Source of the DNA: Emergomyces orientalis
Taxonomy: Eukaryota > Ascomycota > Eurotiomycetes > Onygenales > Ajellomycetaceae
Length of the DNA stretch: 64,000 nt
NCBI GenBank assembly: GCA_002110485.1
Contig: MOWL01000023.1
Span: forward strand, 1,116,001 to 1,180,000
Direction: 5' to 3'
The notes under the pieces are model-generated. The model searched no databases and was not told the DNA's origin. It saw only the letters and a list, made by a program, of their open reading frames with translations. The position numbers were made by a program, and so were the translations under genes. Within the stretch, counting starts at the first letter, position 1; every line of letters starts with the position of its first letter. Below, piece by piece: positions 34,939-49,136 of the stretch.

Positions 34939-37558
34939 TTACCTTACTCCCTCCACTGTGGCAGTGGCAGGACGAGGCAGAGGGGGCACAGGAGCAGATC
35001 CAGGAGCAGAAGTCGCGGCAGTGGTGGCAGTAGGAGGCGCAGAGGTATTGCTATGGGAAGAATGGAGATGACGATGCGGTCGATGGAAGCGGCGAGAGCG
35101 GGTTGTCTCCTGGCTTACCCGATCGCCAGGCGGGATAGTTAATGGGGGCACTGTTTTTACAACGTAATTAGTATCAAAAACATACGAAAAAGGGCAAAAA
35201 AAACAGAATTTTTTTTTTAAAAAAGAATAAAAAGTAAAAGTGAAAACTCACCGCTAAATCCATACCCCACTGTCGTCCCCATCCGATCCGTCGCATCAAT
35301 CTCAACCCGGATAGAAACATCTAACCCGCCAATCATGCCGCTGACATTACTAACCCCATCAGCCGCCCGATGCGTCGTCCCTGCATTCTCCTCGCCAGCG
35401 TGTAAGGGCGCATGCCCATCCTTCGGCATCACCACGGGTGCCGTCTGAGCGACATCCGCAGACCCATTTACAGCCCCATCAAGCGACACTTCCGTGATAC
35501 ACGCAAAGTTCCGCGACGGCATTGTCACTTTGTTGAACGCGGCGCCCTTCTCTTTGCCGCCGGGTTGCTTGTCGAAAAGTTTCATGAGCGTCTCGTCCGT
35601 GTCGTGGTCGAGGTGGTGGATCTTGTTGCGGCGCGCGAGCAGGTTGGCTACGGCTTTGGGGGGTGGTTTGTTGGTGATGGCGCTGCTGATGACGTTGGGC
35701 ATGTAGCGGAAGTCACGCTCGGCGGGGATGTTGAGGCGTGGTTTTGAGTAAAAGCGGCCCATGGCAGCGAGGTGCACGTCGCCGCCGAGGATGGTGACGC
35801 GGACGGAGTACTTTCGTGATATTTGCTGTAGGCGCTGGATCATCTCGCGGCGCTCGCGTTTGTGTTGGCGCGCAGTGTAGTGATCGTCCAGGTCGTCGAG
35901 GAGGTCGACTTGGCCGTCGAATTTGTTGAAAAAGTCGCCGCCAACACCGAAGCGTTTGTTCAGCAGGCGGATTGGCGCGATCAGGGGGGACCTGATGATG
36001 TTTTCAAGCCAGGCAAGGCGGGGGTAGGCAATTGGGACGCCTAGGAGAAGGATCAAATGCTTGATGTCGCCGTCGGCTGCAGCGAGCTCCTGTTCTAGTC
36101 GGAAAAATACCATGTCATAGGTTTCCTGATAGTTGATTTGGTGGCGGGTTCGCTCTGTGCGGGCATCGAGTCCGGCAAAAGCCATGCGCCGCCCTAGGCG
36201 CATATATATATTTCTACTGCATTCTTCCACATAGGGTCCGTGGCTCTTGCCCGTAATGAAGCTCGGGTCTTCCACCGTTTCCTTATATACGTAGGTGTGC
36301 TCCAGCTGCCTAGGATCAGCGCCTGAGGTACCGTTGACTGCGGACATAGTTGCGGGCGAATCGGTAGTAAATGTAGACACGGGCGGAGCTACATGGTGCT
36401 GGAAAAGCAGGTAATATTTAAAAGCAACGCCTCCGATGCCGCGGAAGACGGCGCATTTCATGAAATGCTCGGTATATGAGCCGAATCCATCGATGATATC
36501 ATGATCATCCCATATATTGATTTGAGCGATTTGTGAATTTGCGGTCGCGAACGGCTCCATTCCATACCATTTGATATAATTTTCGTAGTAAAAACTGTCG
36601 CATTCGTCTCTCATTTTGTTGGTGAACGGATGCGCTCTTCTCTTATGTGGATTTGCAATATCCGTCCACCCTTTCAGTGGGCCGTCGACCCTTACGCTAT
36701 CATTATAGATTTGATCGCCGCCCCCGATCATGACATGGAAAGGCCGCTCCTCATGCAGGCGAAGCACCTCATTCCATAAAATGGGGCCTTGCCAGTAATC
36801 AAGATCTGTACCAATGGAGAAACCATTGCATGAATGGAACATAATGCGCATTGAGTCGCGTGCTGCGGGTACAACGAAATTCCAGCGACCCAGCGCCTCT
36901 TTGTCATTGAAATAGTGGAATCGGTGAAAGGAATATTCCCAACGCGTCTCCTCGGTTTGTAACGGCACGGTAATCGGGAATCGCCAGAAAGCCTTGGTTG
37001 GGTCCGCGAACAGTTTGAGCCCCTCCACGGTTGTTACCTGGTTATCACTTTGTGGTGTATTGCCGTTGACAAGGGGTGGGCGCTCGGCACCTTCACCAGC
37101 AGGGAAGGAAGCGGTTGCGCCCAACGAGCGCAATTCTAGGACTGGCTGTCTCTGTCCAGGCTTTGTGACGAGGAGCACGCTGCCCTGCCATGTCGGGAAC
37201 TCCTGGTTCGCATCTCGGAGGCCCTTGTAGTTCAGGAGGGGACCGCAGATGACTTCGAGATGGTCGCTAAGGCTCATGATGCCTGGGCCGTTCCCATAGC
37301 CATTTGAGGTGTCGCGCACATGTTCGTAGCCTTCAGGGACGGCGGGACATGTTTCATTGGGGGTAACATCGGCGGCTGTGGCAGCTGAAGAAAGAAGGGT
37401 TCTGAGTTAATTCACTGCTCGGAGATAAGGCATCGCAAGAATGACACGGCGCAGATATCAGATAGGGGATAAGAGGAACGTGATGGGATTCATCGCTTAC
37501 TCGCTACAGGCTGGCCATCAGGTCTCTGGGTCACAGCTGGCGGAAGCGGATTCTCCAT
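34939..37558 (-). CDS. PhoD-like phosphatase domain protein
   Basis: Three minus-strand exons (37501-37558, 35252-37384, 34939-35150) encode 800 residues. Metallophosphatase-type motifs appear in order: IMIGGGDQIYNDSVR-like (GDQIY), NIWDDHDIIDGFGSY, and VRVTILGGDVHLAAMGRFYS. These are the metal-binding blocks of PhoD-like phosphatases. The fungal family is large, cytosolic or membrane-associated, and mostly uncharacterised; a phosphoesterase activity is expected but the substrate is unknown. The first exon is short (MENPLPPAVTQRPDG) and joins ATAADVTPNETCPAVPEGYEHVRD in frame. The C-terminal exon is disordered, with Arg/His-rich (RRFHRPHRHLH) and Ala/Thr/Pro-rich parts. No signal peptide is evident. 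The gene has a 2.6-kb upstream non-coding region. Confidence 0.87.
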
Positions 37559-40169
37559 GCTACCGCGAACAGCTTGTTGCTGAATTTTCGCAGCCGTATT
37601 GCGGCGATCGATAGTTTAAGGCTCACTGGCGCGTGGGGGAGGGGGGGGAAATCCTTTAATTCTGGGATTATTACCGATATAATGGCTAGTAAGCTATGGT
37701 CGTTGCGGTAATAGTAAAGGAAGTAATGATATAATAACAATAAGTATAAATAATTATGGAGATAATACTATAAGAAGAAAAAAAGAAACAGAAGAAGATA
37801 GAAAAGGAACAGCAGCTGTCTACCGCAACATTCCGGCCTTTAGAAAACAAGAGGCGACCTTACCTAGCGCATGGGTTAGCTAAATATGTATTCGGCTGGG
37901 CTGAGGAGGTTGGTTTGGCTAGTTCGTGGAAGGTCGGAGTTAGTTCTTTGTCGATGATGCCAGCGTACCAGCCAACGCCCCCGTTTTATTTTAGAAGAAG
38001 GTTGTTAATTAGTTAGGGTTTAACAAACCTTGGAATGGTAACTGTATTACCGCATTGGGCAGCCGAGGTGTATTTATCATGCGCAGCTTTGGGGATCACC
38101 AACCTCGAAACAGAAGACCTATATGGGATATATTATAATAAGAAAACAAATTGAGGGAGATATAACTGTTGTAGATACTCCGTAATCTGTACATGCAGGG
38201 CTGATGCCCCAGGAATCCTCCGACTAGACATTCCCTACTCGCATCTCATGACTCGTGCACCCCAGTTACACTGTCCTGTGTCCATAAATATAAATATTTT
38301 ACCAAACAAAACATAGCCCAAAATTTCTTGCTCAGAGTTGGAGTAAAAAACAGCCCGTAACGGCCAATACAACGACATCATATTCAGGGCAAGTTTCTTT
38401 CTTGTACTCCTCCTCCTCTTCCTCCTCCTCCCAAGGCCACCGCCAATAGCTCTCCCCTCTACCTCCACTATCCCCCCACCGCTAAGCGGCTCCTGGACTG
38501 GTGCTCAGTCGCTGATTCTTCCAGTTAAAGACAGCCCTACCTCTTGGTTATGTCTTGGCTTCCCGCTACTGGGCGACCCCCCAAAGTCGGCCCAAGGATC
38601 GATCATATTGCACAATCATCCGACCACCCAAACAGCTTCAATTTCAGACAAATAGTATAAAAAGGAATTGTCAGCGATTTATACAGACACCTTTACTTTT
38701 GATATAGGGAATCGCCCAGTGATGGGGTTTCCATTAATTACTACATGTAAACTTGGAAATATTATGTTCATGCAGAGTTTCAACTTGCTTTTATCACTGG
38801 AAAACAACTGCTGAGATACTCAAAGAGAAGCTTGCTGGGAAGAGAATATGATATTGAATTTTCTAAAATATATCAATTAATTGGCATACAAAATAAGCGG
38901 TAGAGTGACGTTTTCCAGCGAGAATTGAAGCAATAGAGTGTATAAAATAAAATAAAATAAAATTCTATGACTTTGTGGATGAATTTGTGTCCGAAAGCTG
39001 CACAGTGATCATCCCGATTTCTGGCTGGCTGGCAGCCAGACAGAACAGACAGAGAGTGAATAGGTTCAAAACTTCTGAATAAATATAATATTTCTGGTTT
39101 TCATGTACTAATTATAATGAACGAGCTATCACTGCCCTAGACCCAATTCTTTTCAGCAGAAGTGCCTCTACCAAGCGTAGGGAGGAGGTGTCTGTATAAA
39201 TTGCCTAATTGTGGTACGGTAACTTAACTACTGTACAAAAAAAAATTTGAGGGCAGAAAAACTGAGGTAACAGGCACAGAAAACCTTCGTAACACCTGTG
39301 TGCGTGGTATTTCAAGGGGAACAAACTGCCTTGATCTTCCCGCCCGTCCCCGAGTTTGACTATTCTTGCTCGCTCAACAAAACCTGCTTTTCTTAGCCTT
39401 TTTCTCCCTTTTAGTTACGGAGCCTTTAACAGGGATATGTCATTGTTGAACGAGGCCTGGAACAGGGGGGCAAATGACTGCTGAAATGGGACGGAGGCCT
39501 GCTTATTTGTATCGTCTCTTTCTTGTTGCTCAACTACACCTGTTTATTCGCATTTAAATTGGTTCTCTGGGATCTCCGATAGAGCCTGTTTCTGTGATGT
39601 CTAAAAATAGTAAAAATAGCCTGGTTATGAGTGCTAGATATCTCATATCAGCGCCTCAGATGTCCAACAGTTATTTATAGGAAGAAAGCTAGGCCTTCAA
39701 CGCTTACCTCAATGGGCGTCTCATAAAGAAAATCCAAGAATCCCTAGGCTACACCTACTTTTCAGTACATCGTTAACCGTAATGGTAGTCAGGATTACGC
39801 TGTTATTGGTTATCTCTAAAATAATCAAGCATTGGAAAGTATGTACGTGAATTACATTCACGGTAGCTGGACAATTCAGGTGCCATCAGATTGACCGGAA
39901 TCGGAATGCCGGGGAAAATTGCAGGGGATTCGACCAGATCGTCAAAACGCCCGTCAGGGCATACTCTGGGCAGAAAAGCTTGTCCACGTCCAAAAATGGA
40001 ATAATTCGCTTTAGAAAATGCGCGAAAACTCGGAGATACATTAATAATAATTCATTGCTAAAGGAAAAATCGGGCGCTATCAACACAGAAAAAGGTGGCA
40101 TGGGAATCGTCATGCCCACAAAAAATTAAATAATAATAGTAATAATAAGGTATTATACGAAGGATACGT
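37559..40169. other. Long intergenic region upstream of PhoD-like gene
   Basis: 2.6 kb without a supported gene. It holds an AAAAT-type tandem (about 38940-38960), a TTATT low-complexity region (about 37720-37800) and several short ORFs with no motifs. Its left part must hold the PhoD-like promoter. Confidence 0.5.
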
Positions 40170-41511
40170 TCAATTTGTCTTTATTTCGTTCCCCTCCTTG
40201 CTTGCACGCTTCCAGATTTCTACCTCTGCACCTCCACGTATCACACCCACTCGCATCGTAGAGAGCAGGTTATGCGCCGCGTTTGAATGGCTGTACACGC
40301 CCCCGTTGAATATAGCCGTGGCATCCTTGCCGATCCCGGACTGGATCATCGCCTTGCCGCCCGGATGCTCCTTAATGAACCCAGTCACATCATGAACAAC
40401 TCCAGCAATGGTAACCAGCCCACGGTCCTTGGCCTGCTCGATATACTCCTCCCACTCCATAACCGGCAGCTCCTCCAGCGGCGTTCCCCAGTCCAATTGG
40501 GTCCGTTTCTTATCCACTTTCTTCTGCAGCTGTTGCAGGCGCCCTTTTTCAATCTCATTGAAGCGGAATTGTTTCAGATTATGAGCGAGACCGACCCGTT
40601 TCCAGATCCAGATTGCCCATTTGGTGGGGTCATACTGGTACCACTCAATCGCATTCCGGTAGTCGGACGGGAACTCATGATGGAAGTTATGATAGCCCTC
40701 ACCCAGCGTGACTAAGGCAGTAAGAACATGATCCCGGGGTGAATTGCGGTCATCGAACGGTTGCTCTCCAAGCCAATGGGCCAGCGAATTCACGCAAAAT
40801 GTAGCTTGCTGAATGAAAAAGATGCGCAGGATTCCTGAATAAATGAACCCGCCCCACCAGTCTCCCCACCCAAGCCCTGCAACGAGCATGGGGACTGCCA
40901 ACCCCATTGTCGAAACCGTTAACAGATAGTGCCGGTGCTGCCACACCACCACTGGATCTTGGTTCAAGTCAGAGATGTCTGTCCGCCCAATGAGTTTCGG
41001 GTTCTGCTTCATGATCATCCATCCAAAGTGCGAATACAGAATCCCCTTGCGCACGGAATATGGATCCTTTTCGGTATCCGTGTATCGATGATGAGCGCGG
41101 TGGCCTCTAGCCCACCAGCGGATCGAGCCTTGAACAGAACCCCCACCGGCCGCTGCCAGCCAGATCCGGAGCGGAAGATTGGCGGAATAACAGCGGTGGG
41201 CCCAGAGGCGATGGTATCCTATTAATGGTACTATAAGTAAATCTCGATCATAGAAATATAACTATCCGTTTATGCTTTGAGTAAAGAGAGAAAAGGAGAG
41301 AGAAATACAGACCAGCGGTAATCCCAAGGCCGGTGAAGAAGTAGTATATCACAGCCCATATGGCCGTCTTCAACTGCAGGGGCACCCAGAAGGCTTGAAT
41401 GCAGCCATATACAGGGACTCCGAGGATGAATAAGGTGTCCAGCCAGTTGACATGCTTATGCCAATTCCGCAGAGTGATGGGCGTATCTGCGATGGGAGTT
41501 GGTGTTGACAT
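40170..41511 (-). CDS. ole1: Delta-9 acyl-CoA desaturase with C-terminal cytochrome b5
   Basis: Two minus-strand exons (41313-41511, 40170-41218; 94-nt intron) encode 415 residues. The three histidine boxes of membrane desaturases are present: HRLWAH (from about residue 69), HRAHH, and HNFHH. They coordinate the di-iron centre. A C-terminal cytochrome b5 domain follows, with the haem-binding HPGG at about 351 and a second His in VYSHSNAAHNLL. The enzyme introduces the delta-9 double bond in palmitoyl- and stearoyl-CoA at the ER, taking electrons through its own cytochrome b5. At 415 residues it is shorter than many fungal Ole1 proteins (usually 450 or more), mainly at the N-terminus, so it may be a paralogue. 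Catalytic elements look intact. Confidence 0.93.
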
Positions 41512-42153
41512 GATGGATGTAACAAGCGTTTGGCTTTCTGTTCAGTCGATCGGACGAGGGATCCCGAAGAGAACAAAGGGAAGAAATCCATGAGAGACGA
41601 AAAGAAATGAAGACAGGTGGAAAGTGACATCATTAATAAATAAATATATTAAAAATGGGGTTCAGGCAAAACGTTGAATACTTAGGCGTTGGGATTCAAC
41701 ACCCAGTAGCTCGTTGGTTGGGGGTGGGAATAGTTTGCATTGGGAGGAACAAATCAAGGGTAGTTGGAGTTGTCAATCTCGAGAAATGCCACGCACATTG
41801 GTCTTTGAAAAACCAAATATATACCTGTAGATGTGCAAGACAAGCCGAGATGTCAAAATATGTCTCAAATTAATTGACTGGGCCAAGAAGAGCTGAAAAT
41901 ATTTATATAGATTTTGTCGAAATAATGCTGCCATAATTTTGGAGATGGCATAAAATAAAGAAGCTCTTAAAAGGCCCGGCGCTGTGCTACGTTAGCTTAG
42001 CATACAGGTCATTAACTATGGGACATTAATATATGATATCGAACAAAATGTCCACAAAAATTGTCACATCAGATTTCATTCCTCGTCAAAATGCCCGTTG
42101 CTTCACAGGTTCCGGGTATACCGAGACACGTCGAGTAAACGAGCATCCCTTTC
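41512..42153. promoter_or_regulatory. Intergenic region, desaturase promoter
   Basis: 642 bp between the desaturase start and the 3' end of the TRAPPC11-like gene. It should hold the desaturase promoter; no element assigned. Confidence 0.45.
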
Positions 42154-45100
42154 TCACCCCTCCGCATCAACCCACACCAAAACCCCCTTCTTATCCCCTC
42201 TCATCCCCTCCGTCGGCAGCACCCTCAACGTCTTATTAAAATATGAATCCACCACCGCCAGCTGCGGTTGTACCCATGTACCCCTCACATTAGCTAGTAA
42301 GTTATACCGCACTGTATGTCTGCTCAGCGGCACCAGCTGCAATGCCGTGGCCTTGGGCCCGTGGAACGCAAATTGGTCGCTGGCTTCCATTGTCAGGTTG
42401 AATGTGAGAAAATGTAAGGAGGGGTTTTCGAGCGTGTAGTCGAGGTGCAGGAAGCCTGGGAGATTGGGGGAGGGTGTTGCGCTGGCGAGGACACGCGGTT
42501 CGCCGAGGGGGACGAGGAAGCGGGGTATTGGAAGGGTTGATATTGTTGAGGATGAGGATTGTGGGTCATTAGTGTCATCATCAGGGCGGCGCCATCGTAT
42601 ATCCAACGAAAGGTTTAACGTCGTCGCGTGGCGGTCGTCAAGCGCGAGACGTTGGATTTCCATGATGAACTCAGATTCTCGGAGCTCTTCAGGCCCAAGC
42701 TCAGGTGTTTCAGGGCTTTTGAGAATTTCCCTGTCGATTTTACAAACATTGCCAACCGTGATCCCTAGCGGTGTAACACTGACTTCTTCGATGATAAGCG
42801 GTTCTAACGCAAACGACACTAATTTCGAGTTTAGGCACCATAGTTGCTGAAGCCCATCGTGTTTCTCTTTCCCCCCTTCGCTCTGTCCCGATAGTGAATC
42901 CTCAAAATGGAAGAAATCCGGCCAAGGTGCGGGATGGATTCGAGGTAAGAATTCATAATTCGCCTCGAACGGTCTGATAAACGATAGGTCCACAGAAATG
43001 GTTTTGAATATTTGCGTTTCAACATCGGAAACTAGATGGTAAAAAGCAGATATTTCAATCTCGTAGTCCAGCGGCTGGGTTGTGTTTGTGAACAGGGCTG
43101 AGAAGGTGCGGGTGTCTCCACGCTCCAACGTCCCAACCGCGCGTCGTTTTGACAGGGTCGAAGAGCCACCCTCAATAGGGGTATCAGGGGTACTAGAGTG
43201 CGCGTCTTCAGGCGCTGGGTCAGAAGTCGTTTCATTAATCCATGAAAACGTCGCTGAGGTTTCAGTATGCCCAAATATTTTTATCTCAACGGCAATCTCA
43301 GCTGCCTCATCTTCTTCGTTATCGATCTGAACATCAAGCACGACCTTCTCATCCGTGTAATAATGATTCCGTAGCTTCGGCGTCGTGATGCGGACTTTCG
43401 GAGGTTTCGGTAAGATCCGTGACACTGAAGTATCTCTATCCTTTCCTGTCCTCCGAAATATGGGGCCTTGCTTCCCCATTCTCCACCAGACCGATTCATC
43501 CCGGTTCTGTTCACTAATGATGCTGGTTAGATCAAAATTTTCTTCTTCGATTCGTAATGTAATTGACGCCACTCGTGCTTCACCTGGTTCTCGTGGCACT
43601 GACACAAGGTTGAACACCCGTGTCTGCTTCGGGCTGAATGAGAGGTTGGCAAACCCGACCGTAAAGGCTACCCCAGCAGTAGGGGATTGCACAGTAGAAT
43701 GGTCCAGATTTGCAGAATCTTGTAGTGTAACAAATACGATCTCGCAGCCGGCGGAGGAACTGGAAGCTGCATCCTCATCCGCCAGAATTTTAATAGGCCG
43801 AATGCTACCTTCAAAAACAATTTTGACTTCGCTCAAGCGAATGGGCAAGGATCCAGAATGAGCACACGACCTGATAACAAGCTGGGACTGTAGAGGTTCT
43901 CCCACATTGCCCTCGGATTTCGCGAAGACAAAAGAAGCCGTAACTACAAGAAGAAATCAAAGAATAATTAGCTGGATGTTTCAATTTTTAACAACACTGG
44001 CGTCTGGGGACGTACTGCAAGAAACGGAATCTTCTCCTTTAAGAACCACCGCTGGTTTCGGTTTCACAGCCGGCAGCTTTTCGATACTTTTATGGATATC
44101 GTAACACCACCCTTGTCGCATCGTGAAAGCTGTAAACAGAGAGTAAAATTAGTAAACTTGTAACCGAACATAATGGGAGTGGGAAGGACAGTAGAGGGGG
44201 GGTGTGGGGGGATAGTACTGTGGTTCAACAGTTCCCAATCTACACGCAAAACGGTCTCTCCATCTTCAGCGTGAAAGGCACATTCTCTCAGCGTCCACGC
44301 AAAATCTTCCATAAGCTCCCACCAGCCATTCTGCCGCCATGATAGCTGCGGCCATAGAGGCCGTAGGATAGCCAGTGCATCCTTCCATTGTCCAATTTTC
44401 ATATGCTCCTTCGCCATCTTTAATTTCAATTGTTCAACCATGCGATTTTGTTGCCTTTTGGAGAACTCCTCTGTTGATGTTTCGAGGAAACCAAGAATCA
44501 ACTTAGAATGGGCGAGTCCTGGATGGTCAGACATGGGGTATTCATTGTAAGGCTCGGGAACAAGATAGGTGTCGTAAACCGTGGATCTAGTCACTGATGG
44601 TGAGCTGGCAGACTGGTTGGGAGCCTCCCGGTCCTCATCCGGCATATTCTCCGCAAGCTGTCTCCTGCGCTCGGTGTGTTCAGCAGCGCAACGCAGCCAG
44701 TAGCCCTCATGGTGGAGATACTCCCATGGACGTATCCTCTCACCAATGGGAACTGCTTTCTCTGGCATCGCGTATATTGTTTTGTGTAGATCAGGTACCG
44801 ACCCCAGAAGATCGGGAACTATTAATGATGATATTTCCGCCTGATGCATTATTTGCGCCATCAGGAGAGACCATCTGGATTCCCATGCCTCCCACCCGTA
44901 ATTATTCGTCCCTTTACCTCGACGATCTACAATGTCTTTGACGCGATTTTTGTGGGTTATCCATATGCGGACTGCAGATGCAGTCTGCTCAGTCCATAAT
45001 AAACAACGAATGATCCGAATCGCAAGAATGTCCGCGAGCATTCGGGCATCATTAAACCTAGAGCTCCATCCTGCAATCATTTCGAACACTTCTTCACCAA

Positions 45101-46271
45101 AAAGGCCTTCATAGGCAGTCTCGTAACTTCGACACGCAGCGTCCATCTCTTGACGAAATTCAGCAAAAACACCAAGTTTAAAGTCATACCGAACATTCCA
45201 GCCCTGGAGTGGCAGGGTTTGTGAAGTCCCGCTGGTAGGTGGTGCAGTCGGGGGAGGGATGGTGCCTCGATTTTTCTTCCGCCTAGCATGTTTCGAGAGA
45301 TCCCTATAGTATTCAACATTTGGGCTTTGCAAGTTGGAAAAGAGAGCTTTGATAAATTCACTAATATCTGCCTGCGACGGCTCGGGTTGGAGAACGAAAA
45401 CGCTTTTTAGGTCTAGGTTTGTCGCCCGTCGGATACTGGCTATCCGATCATTTGCGTCTTCTGGTAACGGTCCATCTTCACACAGCAAGGCAACAATGAA
45501 CCGTGTTTTGTATCCGGATGCCGCCCATTCTTTCCGTAAACTATTAATTTCTATCTTCAATTGATTATCTCGAAGAGAGGCCATGTTGGTATCAATCGTG
45601 AAAGGGAAGAAGTTGATAAAGGCTGCGGGTACCAATTTCTGGTGCTTCGTCATCCACAATGGCGTCATAATTCCGTCAGGAAATGTTGGGGAGCTCGGCG
45701 TCAGGGGAGATATCGGCGAGTGAAGCATGAGGGGTGAAGCCGTGATATTATTTGTTCTACCGGAAGTATCATTGGGGGGAGTCGATCTGGGCAGAGCGGG
45801 GCCTTTGCGGGGAGGAAGAGTATAAGTCTATATTATATAATCAGTATGCGATAAGGTCCAGTATCTTCTGAATTCGAATTATTCATGCGAAGTCAGAGCA
45901 GCGCACGCTTGCATGTGTGAAGAAGCAGGAGAGACAGCATAAGAATCGCCCAAGGAGCGCTGACCTACCCGCCCGACCCTCTTAACCTTGTACCCAACAG
46001 CCCCGGCACTTGCTCCATCGCTCTTAGAATTCCACGGTCTGCCCGTCGCATCCTCGCTGAGGAGAGCATTCAGCACCCGCTCCGCCGTCGAATCGGTCAG
46101 GAGGGGGAAATCAGAGAATATCTCAACGCCGCCATTCCGTAGGAGAGGGTACTCATTACCATCATCTGAAGTAATCTTGTCCTGAGCATCGGGCTCAGGG
46201 TCAGACCCAAGGCCAGAGAGGAGAATGAGTGGGAGGTTGTGGTCAACATAGTCTGGCGGGTAAGCGTCCAT
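42154..46271 (-). CDS. TRAPP complex subunit TRAPPC11-like (Gryzun/Foie-gras)
   Basis: Four minus-strand exons (45969-46271, 44219-45827, 44016-44129, 42154-43943) encode 1271 residues. Donors are GTAGGT, GTACTA and GTACGT; each junction keeps frame across conserved sequence. The N-terminal YPPDYVDHNLPLILLSGLG and the later WEYLHHEGYWLRCAAEHTERRR segment fit the Foie-gras type region. The middle helical repeats include KMAKEHMKIGQWKDALAIL. The third exon carries MRQGWCYDIH. The last exon begins ITASFVFAKSEGNVGEPLQSQLVI and continues as beta-rich Gryzun-domain sequence (IRLSEVKIVFEG). TRAPPC11 is a subunit of the TRAPP tethering complex, acting in ER-Golgi traffic and linked to autophagy. The small 38-codon third exon would be missed by a simple ORF scan. 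Confidence 0.9.
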
Positions 46272-49136
46272 TACTATGGACGAGTATGCGAGAGGTTTAT
46301 GGCGGAGGATGGGTGATGGCCAATGAATGCATTTCCAAGCTTATCGATGTTACTGGCTCAGAACAGACAGGCCATTCTGCGGAGTAAGTAAAGACCTAGG
46401 TAGGTAGTGGAGCTGAGCTGAGCTCCTGCGACGTAGAGGCGGAACAGTTGAGGATTGGGTTTGGTATGTGTTTGACTGCAGGAGGAAATGAAGCTGGGAA
46501 GAACGGTGACGTGGAACTAAGCATGGGCGAAGGTGAAAGATACTGGTATGGTAGTCTTAACCCACGCACTAGCACAGTTCTTCCACATCCCATACTCTGA
46601 TATATAGTTAGAGAGTGTTGTACTGTACATATATATTTTCTATGCTGTGTAATTTGGTCGTGTATAGCATGCTCTATGTATGAAAATGACAGAATAAAAT
46701 ATCACCAACCTCCACTTTAAACCAAAACCACGGATTTTTAACAGCACAGAGAATCGAAGCAAAATTCCAATTCCATATATAAACAACAGAAAAATTCCAA
46801 AGGCGGGTATGCATTGCAATTACGTCCTATCTACATGGCCTGCCCTCTGCTGCCTTTTGACAAAACCGCTCCTTTTCAAACCGCAACCTGATTCAACAAC
46901 CGATCGGAAGTCGAATCCTACCCTATAGCAAGTAGCAGGCGCTATCCATATTCCCCATTATCTGCTTATCTGCGTAAGACGAAAACTGTGGGGGATGGTT
47001 TGAAAAGGGTGGGAACTTGGAAGCCACGCGACAAGTTCTGGGGCCTTCGCGTGGTCCGTGTGCCAGGTAAGATTCTGGGATATTGATTAATTAATATGTA
47101 AGCCTGGTATATGGAGGGGCATGAGTTTTAGGCTCAAGAAAAGTAGAGAACGTGGAGTCATTTGGAAATGCGAATTCAATAATGTGTGGACACTGGGCAT
47201 GGGGGCGGGAGGTTGTGCACCGGATGCGATATTTGAGTTTTCATTCGTTGGGAGCCATGGGGAAATCGCGATATGATTTTCATTATTTTCGAAAATTGAA
47301 TGGCATAGAAACCAGATTGTAGATTTCGAGAGCCAATGTTGAGGAGATGATATTGTGTCGTCACATAATTCTCCGCATCTGAAACGCTCCATGTGACAAA
47401 ACGCAACAACTTGGGGATATCCTCGAATTTCTTAGAGGGCCTGTAAATATTGTGTCAGCAGGATCAGGGGTGGGTAAAAATTCACCATAATGTCACGAAA
47501 CCTCATTAATGCCCGTAGAAAAAGTGGATTGTAAAGCAATGTCATTCTTGTCAGGAAGTTTTATGCCCTTTCCCCAGTGTGTTTGCAAGCCAAGCTGGAG
47601 TTAAAAATTAAAAGTAATGGGCCAAAAAGAAAAAAAAGAGTTAAGATTCCAGTTCGAAGAATCCAAGAGTCTCTGCCATGGCCATCCAAGGTCAATCCAA
47701 GGTCAATCCCAAAGTCTGTATTGGGCCAGAGATCCATAATTGTCATGTCAAGAAGAATAAAGATGTAATGGTGCGCACCCACCGAATCCGGAAAAGAATT
47801 TGTATCCATCACACACGGTTTTCCTCCATGCAGACAAGTCGCCCATTGGCACTGGCAGCTGCTGGGTAACAGAGGCCCCGGTCACTAGTTACTGGGTCAG
47901 ATCTCAAGTAGCAGCACAGCAGCCAATGACTCTGGGAGCGGTAGGACTGGTCACTCTGCAACCTGCAAGATCTCGCATCACGCCGTCTAACGGTGGTGGT
48001 TAGGGCAAATGGGAAGGGACAGGAGAATTCCAGCAGCAAACCAGCAGACCAGGTTAAATATTCTAGATCCACGGCATGCCCAATTGCCTGTATCAAAGAG
48101 CGCAATTGCCAATAAAAAATAAATCAGGAATGCGTACCGCCGTGTTCGCGCTGATCTGTCCTGGGGAAGCGTGTGGGACAATGTGTGGTGATCAGGAAGA
48201 AGAGTGGGGGAGAAAATTAAGACAATAATGGACACATGAACTACTCTGTAGGGAGGACATAGAGTAATAATAAATATGGGCATCGCATCCATACAACCCC
48301 AAGCATTACTTCCGCAGCCTGATATACAAATTTAGCTGGTGGCGTAGGATCTGGTGGTAGTTTTGTCTGTCGCTCCTATCAGCCGCTGTATTGCCCTCGT
48401 CTTGTGCTTCTCCTTCTCGGCTCAATCTCGACCTCATCCAAACATTGAGGCTCCTGGCCAGTCGTTACGTTTTCCTCGCCTACAAGAGCCCTCCAATCCC
48501 CCCAGCGCCAGTCATATTGCTTGTCGCCAGTCTGCTGATAATAATTGCTTCACCCTGAGCTAGCCCTGCCACGGTTTGCTGGATTTTGTCTGAGGCTCCC
48601 AGGATATTGATTGACTCTCAAGGTATTACTGAACTGATTGATGTACAGACTGATTTGATTGACTTGGCTAGAAAAAGGAACAAGACGGGTACAAGGGAAC
48701 AGAAGCGCAAGGAAAAAGAAAAGAAAAAGGAGCTAAATAAATCAGCACGGGTTCCGCATTCCAGGGCTTCTTTCGTCCCAAGCCAATTTCTCCTTATCGT
48801 CGTGAAATCATAAAATATCCGGACACCCAACTAACCACCAGCCTCCTACATATTGCGAAGCATCGCCATTGCAACGACTTCTACGAATTGTTAAATATTG
48901 ATCGTTATTAATTGTCTACGTTTGTGATTCTTCAGCCACCTCCATTTATATCAGTACCCACTGCGGGCGGGTACCGGGCAAAAAGGGGGGGAAATCCATC
49001 AATAGGGAGCTAGAGCATGTTAGCGTCTGCCGAATCGCATCCAATTCTCCTGAGCCCTGCGATTCGTGACTGCGATTGACAGACACACGCTCTGTAACCC
49101 GCTATTGTTCGCAACATTGATGCAAATTCTGCAGCC
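46272..49136. promoter_or_regulatory. Long divergent intergenic region
   Basis: 2.9 kb between the TRAPPC11-like and alpha/beta-hydrolase starts. No gene, tRNA or clear repeat is supported; ORFs here are short and motif-free. There is a small duplicated GGTCAATCC phrase near 47690-47709. Confidence 0.5.
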
